Assembly (NCBI GenBank): GCA_030535715.1 | Contig: JAUNRL010000068.1 | Span: 1-6,130 of the forward strand | DNA: 6,130 nt | Direction of reading: 5' to 3' | Origin: Bacillota bacterium | GTDB lineage: Bacteria; Bacillota; Clostridia; Peptostreptococcales; Anaerovoracaceae | Part shown: one piece after another, positions 1 to 5,954 of the stretch | Layout of the letters: each line of letters opens with the position of its first letter | Numbering within the stretch: the first letter of the stretch is position 1 | Notes under the pieces: generated by a model | What the model saw: only the letters and a program-made list of their open reading frames with translations | Told to the model about the DNA's origin: nothing | The model's database searches: none | Made by a program: the position numbers and the translations under genes

Positions 1-345
1 TGCGGTCATCTGCTCCTTCGTGAGTACCGTCTCAAGATCAAGGAAGGTTCCCTCTGCGGTCTGGGCCAGACGGCGCCCAACCCGGTGCTGACCACGATCC
101 GGTACTTCCGCAATGAATATGAGGATCATATCTACAACAAGAAGTGCACGGCGAAATCCTGCAAGGCATTGATCCAGTACAAGATCACCGACGCCTGCAA
201 GGGCTGCACCCTCTGCGCGAGAAACTGCCCGGTGGACGCCATCGAAGGCAAGGTCAAAGAGCTGCACGTGATCGATCAGGACAAGTGCATCAAGTGCGGC
301 AAATGCATGGATCACTGCAAGTTCGGCGCAGTCATCAAAGAATAA
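1..345 (+). CDS. NuoF/HydB-like NADH-binding flavoprotein subunit, C-terminal fragment (5' end outside window)
   Basis: Open from the first base in frame 1 to TAA at 343-345, so 114 residues of a normally ~550-620-residue protein are visible. The motif SLCGLGQTAPNPVL (cysteine at visible residue 19) is the family signature holding the last ligand of the NuoF/HydB [4Fe-4S] cluster. The preceding CGxCxxC ligands, FMN site and NADH site would lie upstream. The tail is a two-[4Fe-4S] ferredoxin with CxxCxxCxxxC sets at visible residues 66/69/72/76 and 96/99/102/106. This tail is typical of soluble hydrogenase, formate dehydrogenase and bifurcating NuoF homologues, not of E. coli NuoF. By family knowledge it is cytoplasmic, binds NAD(H) and FMN, and passes electrons to ferredoxin and to a partner subunit. 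An internal ATG at 85 is not the start, because family sequence continues upstream of it. The next gene follows after 18 bases, so the two are very likely co-transcribed and form one complex. Confidence 0.9.
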   Translation, partial: CGHLLLREYRLKIKEGSLCGLGQTAPNPVLTTIRYFRNEYEDHIYNKKCTAKSCKALIQYKITDACKGCTLCARNCPVDAIEGKVKELHVIDQDKCIKCGKCMDHCKFGAVIKE

Positions 346-363
346 GAGAGAGGAGGAAAGACA

Positions 364-3300
364 ATGAATAAATTCAGACTGAATATCAACGGCAAAGAAG
401 TTACCGGCGTTGTCGGCCAGACGATCCTGGAAGTTGCCAGAGAAAACGATATTTTCATTCCGACTCTCTGCTTCGACGAACGGACAAGAATCTACGGATC
501 CTGCGGCATCTGCATGTGCGAGGTGGAAGGCAACCCCAAGCTGTGCAAGGCCTGCGCCACGGAGATCGCTCCGGACATGGTGATCCGGACCAATACCCAG
601 CGGGTTATCGAATCCAGAAAGACCAACCTGGAGCTGCTGCTCTCCAACCATACCGGCGACTGCCGGCCGCCCTGCGTGCTGGCCTGCCCGGCAGGCACCG
701 ACTGCCAGGGCTACGTGGGTCTGATCGCCAACGGCGAGTACGAAGCGGCCAACGAGCTGGTCAAGGACAGAATTCCGCTCCCGGCATCCCTGGGCAGAGT
801 CTGCCCCCATCCCTGCGAAGATGACTGCCGGCGCGGCCTGATCGATGAGCCCATCGCCATCCAATCCCTGAAGAGATTCGCTTCCGATGTGGATCTGGCC
901 GGCGAGAAATACGTTCCGGAGTGCGATCCGGATACGGGCAAGAGCGTAGCCATTATCGGCGGCGGCCCCATGGGTCTGTCCGCGGCCTATTTCCTGCGGC
1001 AGATGGGCCACGACGTAACCATCTTCGAGTCCATGCCCAAGGCCGGCGGCATGCTGCGCTATGGCATCCCCGAGTACCGACTGCCCAAGGCGGAGCTGGA
1101 CGATGAGATCGATACCATCGAGCAGATGGGCGTGGACATCATCACCGACACGAAGATCGGCGTCGATATTCCGTTCAAGTCCATTCAGGATGACTTCGAT
1201 GCGGTTCTACTGGGCATCGGCGCCTGGATTTCCACCGGTGTCGGCTGTCCGGGCGAGGACGCGGACGGCGTCATCGGCGGCATCGACTTCCTGCGCAAGG
1301 TTGTCCGCAACGAGCCCATTGAGCTGGGCGAGAAGGTCGCCATCGTCGGCGGCGGCAACACGGCCATGGACGCCTGCCGGACGGCGGTTCGTCTGGGCGC
1401 GAAGGAAGTCTATAACATCTACCGCCGGACCAAGGATGAGATGCCGGCGGACATGATCGAGATCGAAGAGGCGGAGGAAGAAGGCGTCATCTTCAAGAAC
1501 CTGACCAATCCGCTGGAGATCATCAAGGATGAGAACGGACACATCAAAGAGGTTATCCTCCAGTGCATGGAACTGGGCGAACCCGATGAATCCGGCAGAC
1601 GGCGGCCCGTGCCCATCGAAGGCAAGACCGAGAAGATCGCTCTGGACAACATGATTCTGGCCATCGGCCAGGCGGTGGACGCGTCCCTGTTCGAGTGTGA
1701 CAAGACCAGAAAGGGTGCCATCGCTTACGATAAGGAGACCTTCATGACCAGCATCCCCGGCGTATTCGCCGGCGGCGACTGCGGCAACGACAAGATCAGC
1801 ATCGCGGTGGAGGCGATTGCCGACGCGAAGAAGGCATCCGGGATCATCGACGCCTATCTGGCCGGTGAAACCATTCGTTACGAAAAACCGTATTTCGTCA
1901 CTCGCGATGACATCACCGAAAAGACTTTTGAAGACAGGGAACGGCAGTGCCGTCCGAAGATCGAACAGCTTTCCGCCGAGGAGCGCAAAGGCAACTTCAG
2001 TGAGGTTATCCCCGACGGGTTTACCCCCGAGGAAGCGGAGCAGGAAGCCAGCCGCTGCCTGGAGTGCGGATGCCACGACTACTTCGAGTGCAAGCTGATC
2101 GACCTTGCTCACCAGTACGATGTGGAGCCCGAACGGTTTGCGGGGGACAAGAACACCATCGACTATGCGGATGAGCATCCCTTCATCGTCAGAGATCCCA
2201 ACAAGTGCATCCTCTGTGGTCTGTGCGTCCGTGTCTGCGACGAGGTCATGGGCATCGGCGCCCTGGGCCTGGTGCACAGAGGCTTTGACACGGTGGTCAA
2301 GCCCAACATGGAGAAACCGCTGATCGAATCCGGCTGCGTTTCCTGCGGACAGTGCGTCAGCGTCTGCCCGACGGGCGCGCTGCAGGAAAGAACCTCCATG
2401 ATCAAGGAAGTTCCGGTGGAAACCGTGGAAACCGACACCACCTGTGCCTACTGTTCCGTCGGCTGCAGTCTGAAGCTGGAGTCCTGCGGTGATATGCTGA
2501 TCAAGGCCAATCCCGACAAGGAAGGCGCGGTCAACGCCGGCCTGGCCTGCGGCAAAGGCAAGTGGGGCTTTGACTGCTCCATGCTCGAGGACAAGCTGGA
2601 ATTGCCTTTGATCAAAGAAAACGGCGATTTCCGTGAAGCGGAATACTATGACGCCCTGGTCCGGATCGCCAAGGCGCTCCAGACGGTAAAGGCCAAGTAC
2701 GGGGAAAACGCCATCGGCGTATCCATCTCCGACCGGTTCACCAACGAGGAAGCGTATGCCATGAAGAAGATGGCCGATGTCATCGGCGCCAAGGTCTTCT
2801 GCATGAACAACCGGCAGAGCGGCCTGAAGGAGGTCTTCGGCATCGACGCTTCCCCCAATACCATCGATGAACTGCTTTCCGCCAACTATATTCTGGCGGT
2901 CGGCTACAATACCGTGGACAATCCGGTTATCGAGCTGAAGATGAAGCAGGCTCATGAGCGCGGCGCGAAGGTGGCGCTGATCAACCCGACGGGATTTGAA
3001 CAGCACATCCGCTTCCTGACCGATGAGATCTACGCTGACGATCTGGGCTTCCTGAAGCAGGTGGCCAAAGCGCTCATCGACAGCGGCAGGGGCAAAGGAC
3101 TGGAAGGCTATGACGACTTCGCGGCGTCTCTGGCTGACGTTGAAGTCAGCGCGGAAGCGGCAAAGATCGCTGCCGACTACCTGGGCGCGAAAAAGGCCAT
3201 GGTCCTGTTTAACCAGAACCTGATTTCTCAGGATGCGGCCAAACTGATCGCGGACATCGCGGCGGTTTCCGGACACATCGGCAGCCCCAGAGACGGTATC

Positions 3301-3864
3301 CTGCAGATCAAGCCCAAGAACAATTCTCAGGGTCTGATCGATCTGGGCATCACCGACGGCGCGGAGGCGCTGGAAGGCGTCAAGGCCCTGCTGGTCTTCG
3401 GCGAGGAGGCCGATATCGATACCGGAGCGCTGGAATTCCTGGCTGTATGCGATACCCACATGACGTCTCTGGCCGCCAGGGCGGATATCGTCATTCCGGG
3501 TACGGGATTCGCATCCACTGACGGCACCTACACCAATACGGAACGCCGTCTGCAGATCGTTGAAGCAGCTATTGACGAGGATGTCGAGCTGTCCAACTGG
3601 GAAGTTGCCGCGGCCATCGCGGAGGTCTTCGAAGAGGACTTCGGATGGGTGGATACGGAAGACATCTCCGAGGAGATGGACGATACGGTTCCGGCCTACA
3701 AGTATGCCTCTCTGGAAGAAATTCTGGGCGGCGTCCTTGTTCCGGAAGAAATCACTCTGGAGCCGGCAGAGGGAGAGGTCTTCGCCGATCCCATCACCTG
3801 CACCGACAGTCTGATGAACGTCATCGCCGAGCGTCTGCCCAAACCGGCCAACCCGACGGACTAA
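364..3864 (+). CDS. Multidomain iron-sulfur flavoprotein: 2Fe-2S + GltD/NfnB-like FAD/NAD(P)H module + 2[4Fe-4S] + degenerate MopB domain (Stn-type transhydrogenase large subunit, likely)
   Basis: ATG at 364 follows AGGAGG (351-356) by 7 bases; 1166 residues. Domains in order: NuoG/HydA-type 2Fe-2S ferredoxin, ~1-75 (C36, C47, C50, C64); a cysteine-rich GltD N-terminal region, ~88-175 (H96, C100, C104, C108, C114, then C147, C151, C155); FAD Rossmann motif GGGPMG at 199-204; second nucleotide-binding motif GGGNTAMD at 329-336, followed by YRR at 353-355, which in GltD/NfnB homologues suits NADPH; FAD-closing motif GVFAGGD at 466-472; a linker with C565, C568, C570, C576; two [4Fe-4S] sites (C615/618/621/625 and C658/661/664/668); a MopB-type [4Fe-4S] site (C694, C697, C701, C729); then a shortened MopB fold, ~740-1110. 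No membrane segment or signal peptide is seen, so it is cytoplasmic. With the NuoF-like neighbour it best fits the NADPH-side subunit of a Stn-type electron-bifurcating NADH/ferredoxin:NADP+ transhydrogenase. Annotation pipelines may call it formate dehydrogenase alpha or glutamate synthase small subunit. The domain calls are strong; the reaction is inferred. Confidence 0.9.
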   Translation: MNKFRLNINGKEVTGVVGQTILEVARENDIFIPTLCFDERTRIYGSCGICMCEVEGNPKLCKACATEIAPDMVIRTNTQRVIESRKTNLELLLSNHTGDCRPPCVLACPAGTDCQGYVGLIANGEYEAANELVKDRIPLPASLGRVCPHPCEDDCRRGLIDEPIAIQSLKRFASDVDLAGEKYVPECDPDTGKSVAIIGGGPMGLSAAYFLRQMGHDVTIFESMPKAGGMLRYGIPEYRLPKAELDDEIDTIEQMGVDIITDTKIGVDIPFKSIQDDFDAVLLGIGAWISTGVGCPGEDADGVIGGIDFLRKVVRNEPIELGEKVAIVGGGNTAMDACRTAVRLGAKEVYNIYRRTKDEMPADMIEIEEAEEEGVIFKNLTNPLEIIKDENGHIKEVILQCMELGEPDESGRRRPVPIEGKTEKIALDNMILAIGQAVDASLFECDKTRKGAIAYDKETFMTSIPGVFAGGDCGNDKISIAVEAIADAKKASGIIDAYLAGETIRYEKPYFVTRDDITEKTFEDRERQCRPKIEQLSAEERKGNFSEVIPDGFTPEEAEQEASRCLECGCHDYFECKLIDLAHQYDVEPERFAGDKNTIDYADEHPFIVRDPNKCILCGLCVRVCDEVMGIGALGLVHRGFDTVVKPNMEKPLIESGCVSCGQCVSVCPTGALQERTSMIKEVPVETVETDTTCAYCSVGCSLKLESCGDMLIKANPDKEGAVNAGLACGKGKWGFDCSMLEDKLELPLIKENGDFREAEYYDALVRIAKALQTVKAKYGENAIGVSISDRFTNEEAYAMKKMADVIGAKVFCMNNRQSGLKEVFGIDASPNTIDELLSANYILAVGYNTVDNPVIELKMKQAHERGAKVALINPTGFEQHIRFLTDEIYADDLGFLKQVAKALIDSGRGKGLEGYDDFAASLADVEVSAEAAKIAADYLGAKKAMVLFNQNLISQDAAKLIADIAAVSGHIGSPRDGILQIKPKNNSQGLIDLGITDGAEALEGVKALLVFGEEADIDTGALEFLAVCDTHMTSLAARADIVIPGTGFASTDGTYTNTERRLQIVEAAIDEDVELSNWEVAAAIAEVFEEDFGWVDTEDISEEMDDTVPAYKYASLEEILGGVLVPEEITLEPAEGEVFADPITCTDSLMNVIAERLPKPANPTD

Positions 3865-3897
3865 ACCCATAATCAACCGTTACCGTTAGCAGTTCGT

Positions 3898-3928
3898 GAG
3901 ACGGTTCGCTCCGGCGGGCCGTCTCTTT
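3898..3928 (+). terminator. Probable intrinsic terminator of the redox operon
   Basis: Arms 3898-3904 (GAGACGG) and 3919-3925 (CCGTCTC) pair perfectly. The stem continues inward through two G-T wobbles (3905-3906 with 3917-3918) and CGC/GCG (3907-3909 with 3914-3916), giving about 12 pairs closed by a TCCG tetraloop. Only three Ts follow the arm (3926-3928, after TC within it), so the U-tract is short and termination may be incomplete. It starts 33 bases after the stop of the large iron-sulfur gene, as expected for an operon end. Confidence 0.65.
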
Positions 3929-3938
3929 AGAAGGAATG

Positions 3939-3988
3939 CCCCATGACAGCATCTGTTGCCATCTCCGGACGGCAGATGCTGGGCGGGG
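3939..3988. repeat. Inverted repeat (second hairpin in the intergenic region)
   Basis: CAGCATCTG at 3947-3955 is the exact reverse complement of CAGATGCTG at 3973-3981, with a 17-base loop. Outside it CCCC (3939-3942) can pair with GGGG (3985-3988) across a small internal loop. No T-tract follows, so it is not a simple terminator. It lies between the terminator and the next promoter and matches no element that I recognise. It could be a 3'-end RNA structure, a protein-binding site or chance. Confidence 0.45.
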
Positions 3989-4062
3989 TCATCGTCATCG
4001 CGGCGGAATTCAGGCCAATCCGCCCCGCAGAATGGTTTACATTCCGCTGGGACGCGTGGTAG
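3943..4062 (+). CDS. Possible 39-residue small ORF (doubtful)
   Basis: ATG at 3943 lies 7 bases after AGAAGGA (3929-3935), a good Shine-Dalgarno match, and the frame runs to TAG at 4060-4062. The predicted 39-residue peptide has a hydrophobic middle (LGGVIVIAA) and three tryptophans in its last nine residues. I recognise no family. Against it: the stretch is GC-rich, other frames are also open here, it contains two inverted repeats, its end runs into the crotonase promoter, and no promoter is evident upstream, so it would depend on readthrough of the terminator. A chance ORF is the more likely explanation. Confidence 0.2.
   Translation: MTASVAISGRQMLGGVIVIAAEFRPIRPAEWFTFRWDAW
4002..4024. repeat. 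Short inverted repeat upstream of the crotonase promoter
   Basis: GGCGGA at 4002-4007 pairs with TCCGCC at 4019-4024 around an 11-base loop. It ends 11 bases before the -35 box of the crotonase promoter, so an operator role is possible. A 6-bp match in GC-rich DNA can easily arise by chance. Confidence 0.3.
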
Positions 4063-4065
4063 AAT
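4036..4065 (+). promoter_or_regulatory. Sigma-A-type promoter with extended -10, driving crt
   Basis: TTTACA (4036-4041) matches the -35 consensus at five of six positions. TAGAAT (4060-4065) matches the -10 consensus at five of six, and TGG immediately before it makes an extended -10 (TGnTAGAAT). The spacer is 18 bases. Transcription should start near 4072, giving a leader of about 52 bases ahead of the crotonase ATG. Placement between the terminator and crt supports a separate transcription unit. The leader (about 4072-4123) shows no obvious riboswitch or hairpin. Confidence 0.75.
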
Positions 4066-4107
4066 AGGGACAGCAAAAGCAATTTCATCTACGAGATATT
4101 GTTTACG

Positions 4108-4115
4108 AAAGGAAG
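4108..4115 (+). promoter_or_regulatory. Ribosome binding site that fixes the crt start
   Basis: AAAGGAAG ends 8 bases before ATG at 4124. It supports this start over the in-frame ATG at 3956, whose extension would run through the promoter and has no crotonase-like sequence. Confidence 0.8.
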
Positions 4116-4123
4116 ACATCGAA

Positions 4124-4900
4124 ATGTACGAAACCATTAAATATGAAGTAAACGGCGCCATCGCCACCGTGACCGTCAGCCGGCCGAAGGCCATGAACGC
4201 ACTGAACAGCCAGGTACTGGACGAGCTCTATGACGCCTTTGGGGAAATCGGCGAGAATGAGAACATCCGGGCTGCTATCCTGACCGGTGAAGGCAAGGCC
4301 TTTGTCGCCGGCGCGGACATTGGGGAAATGTCGAAGCTCAACAGCGTGGAAGGCCGGGCTTTCGGAGAGAAGGGCCACCGCACCATGAACCGGATCGAAA
4401 ACCTGGAGAAACCGGTCATCGCGGCGGTGAACGGATTTGCTCTGGGTGGCGGCTGTGAGCTGGCCATGGCCTGCGATATCCGCATTGCCTCGGAAAGAGC
4501 GAAATTCGGCCAGCCGGAGGTAAACCTGGGGCTGATTCCCGGATTCGGCGGCAACCTGCGTCTGCCCCGTCTGGTGGGCAAGGGCATGGCCAAGTACATG
4601 ATCCTGTCCGCGGAAATGATCGGCGCGGAGGAAGCCCTGCGGATCGGTCTGGTGGAGAAGGTCGCCGCGCCGGAAGAGCTCATGGCGGAAGCCGGAAAAG
4701 TGGCGGAAACCATCGCCTCCAAGGCGCCCATCGCCGTCTCTCTGGCCAAGAATGTGATCAACAACGGCTATGATATCGACATGAAGAGCGCGTCAGCTTA
4801 TGAAATCAACGCCTTCGGCATTCCGTTCTCTTCGGAAGACATGAAGGAAGGCACTTCCGCGTTCCTGGAGAAGAGAAAAGCCGAGTGGAAGAACCGGTAG
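4124..4900 (+). CDS. crt: Short-chain enoyl-CoA hydratase / crotonase (3-hydroxybutyryl-CoA dehydratase)
   Basis: This 258-residue protein has the usual length for the crotonase family. It reversibly hydrates 2-enoyl-CoA, typically crotonyl-CoA and (S)-3-hydroxybutyryl-CoA, in the cytoplasm, as part of butyrate formation or short-chain acid oxidation. The first oxyanion-hole region is FVAGADI at 60-66 (A62). GGGCELAM at 108-115 gives the second oxyanion residue G109 and catalytic E112, and FGQPEVNLG at 128-136 gives the second catalytic residue E132. Both glutamates being present favours a true hydratase over an isomerase or a decarboxylase. The sequence closely resembles clostridial Crt as I remember it, including the EKRK...KNR C-terminus. 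The usual GGTQRL is GGNLRL here (N144 for T), a small variation. The start at 4124 is set by the ribosome binding site and the promoter. It is the first gene of its unit. No thiolase, hydroxybutyryl-CoA dehydrogenase or butyryl-CoA dehydrogenase gene lies beside it in this window. Confidence 0.9.
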   Translation: MYETIKYEVNGAIATVTVSRPKAMNALNSQVLDELYDAFGEIGENENIRAAILTGEGKAFVAGADIGEMSKLNSVEGRAFGEKGHRTMNRIENLEKPVIAAVNGFALGGGCELAMACDIRIASERAKFGQPEVNLGLIPGFGGNLRLPRLVGKGMAKYMILSAEMIGAEEALRIGLVEKVAAPEELMAEAGKVAETIASKAPIAVSLAKNVINNGYDIDMKSASAYEINAFGIPFSSEDMKEGTSAFLEKRKAEWKNR

Positions 4901-4917
4901 TTCATCGGCAGTACGTC

Positions 4918-4924
4918 GGGGAGG
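4918..4924 (+). promoter_or_regulatory. Ribosome binding site that fixes the aldo/keto reductase start
   Basis: GGGGAGG lies 5 bases before ATG at 4930, in the short gap after crt. It supports this start over an in-frame GTG at 4885, which would overlap the end of crt and add 15 residues outside the aldo/keto reductase fold. Confidence 0.75.
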
Positions 4925-4929
4925 ACGGT

Positions 4930-5901
4930 ATGCGCAGCGTCACACTCGGACAGTCGGATATTCAGGTAACCCCCGTTGGTCTGGGTGTTCTGACCATCGG
5001 GGGTACCCAGCTTGATTTACCCCTGGAGGAGGGCGCACGGATCGTGCGGTATGCTTACGACAGGGGAATTCGCTTTTTTGACACGGCTCAGTGCTATGAG
5101 ACCTACCCCTGTATCCGGGAGGCCTTCCGGGATCTGGACATGGGCAAAGGCAATCCCGACCGTCCGGTCATTGCCAGCAAATGTCTGGACTTTTCCTATA
5201 AAGCCATGGAGGACGCGATCCGCGAATGCCTGGAGCAGTTGGATGCGGACTATGTGGATATCTTCAAACTGCACGAAGTCCGGCAGGATCCGGACTGGGA
5301 GCAGCGGCAGGGGGCCTGGCAGTGCCTTCTGGACTATAAGGCGAAGGGAGTCATCGGCGCCGTCGGCGTATCGACCCATCACGTGGATGTGGTCCGGCGT
5401 CTGGCGGAGGTGGACGAATGCGATATCGTCTTCCCGCTGATCAACTATGCGGGTCTGGGTATCCGCTGCGGATCCGGCCCGGGCAGGGCGGAGGATATGG
5501 CGGATGCCATCCGGCTTTGTCTTTCCCGGGAAAAGGGCGTCTACGCCATGAAAGCCTTTGGCGGCGGCAATCTGTCGGGCAATTACCGGATGGCCCTGGA
5601 TTACGTCCGGGATATCGGCGTACATTCCATTATGGTTGGCATGGGCAGCCGGGAGGAGATCGACCGGCTCTGCGAATACGCCGAGGGAACGCTGGAGAAA
5701 AGCTATGCTCCCGACATCAGTCACAAGCGGATCCATATCGATCAGGGTGACTGCGAGGGATGCGGCAGCTGCATCAAACGCTGCCCGAACAAAGCGATTT
5801 ACCGAAACGAGCAGGGGCTGGCCGATGTGGACCATCAGATCTGCCTGACCTGCGGATACTGCGCGCCGGTCTGTCCGGTGCGCGCCATCATTATGTGGTA
5901 A
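4930..5901 (+). CDS. Aldo/keto reductase with C-terminal two-[4Fe-4S] ferredoxin domain
   Basis: 323 residues from ATG 4930. Residues ~1-265 form an aldo/keto reductase (beta/alpha)8 barrel, beginning VTLGQSDIQVTPVGLG. The catalytic tetrad can be placed at D51 and Y56 (in DTAQCYE), K84 (in ASKCL) and H115 (in KLHEV). The late-barrel motifs YAMKAFGGGNL and GMGSREEIDRL also fit the family. Residues ~268-323 form a bacterial-type ferredoxin with C275/C278/C281/C285 and C305/C308/C311/C315, each followed by proline. There is no signal peptide or membrane segment, so it is cytoplasmic. Fused proteins of this kind are known in anaerobes as predicted oxidoreductases, mostly uncharacterised. The tetrad predicts reduction of a carbonyl; the clusters suggest electron exchange with ferredoxin. 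Substrate and cofactor cannot be read from the sequence. It starts 29 bases after crt with no terminator between, so it is probably co-transcribed with crt, though a shared pathway is unproven. Confidence 0.88.
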   Translation: MRSVTLGQSDIQVTPVGLGVLTIGGTQLDLPLEEGARIVRYAYDRGIRFFDTAQCYETYPCIREAFRDLDMGKGNPDRPVIASKCLDFSYKAMEDAIRECLEQLDADYVDIFKLHEVRQDPDWEQRQGAWQCLLDYKAKGVIGAVGVSTHHVDVVRRLAEVDECDIVFPLINYAGLGIRCGSGPGRAEDMADAIRLCLSREKGVYAMKAFGGGNLSGNYRMALDYVRDIGVHSIMVGMGSREEIDRLCEYAEGTLEKSYAPDISHKRIHIDQGDCEGCGSCIKRCPNKAIYRNEQGLADVDHQICLTCGYCAPVCPVRAIIMW

Positions 5902-5954
5902 ACCATATATCAGCTGCAGCACAGGTCATTATGACAACAGAAAGGAAGAGTATC

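Noticed and set aside
3868..3873. CATAAT just after the large iron-sulfur gene as a -10 box.
   Set aside because: No -35-like hexamer is found about 17 bases upstream, and it would fire directly into the terminator hairpin.
1207..3876. An 889-codon open frame on the minus strand, opposite the large iron-sulfur gene.
   Set aside because: Its codons are in register with the + strand gene, so it stays open only because that gene avoids TTA, CTA and TCA codons. It ends exactly at a CTA leucine codon (1207-1209). The + strand protein has clear domains throughout; the antisense translation shows none.
3876..3887. Tandem ACCGTT ACCGTT repeat.
   Set aside because: Only two 6-base copies; too short to support any function.
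3956..4123. In-frame N-terminal extension of crotonase from ATG 3956.
   Set aside because: The extension crosses the promoter, has no ribosome binding site at its start, and has no crotonase-like sequence. The start at 4124 gives the normal family length.
5017..5922. A 301-codon minus-strand open frame opposite the aldo/keto reductase gene.
   Set aside because: It is the complement of a strongly supported gene with a catalytic tetrad and ferredoxin motifs, and it shows no recognisable domain of its own.
5902..5954. Possible terminator or promoter between the aldo/keto reductase and DUF1015 genes, including the palindrome GCTGCAGC at 5913-5920.
   Set aside because: The palindrome has no loop and no T-tract, and no paired -35/-10 boxes of reasonable quality were found.
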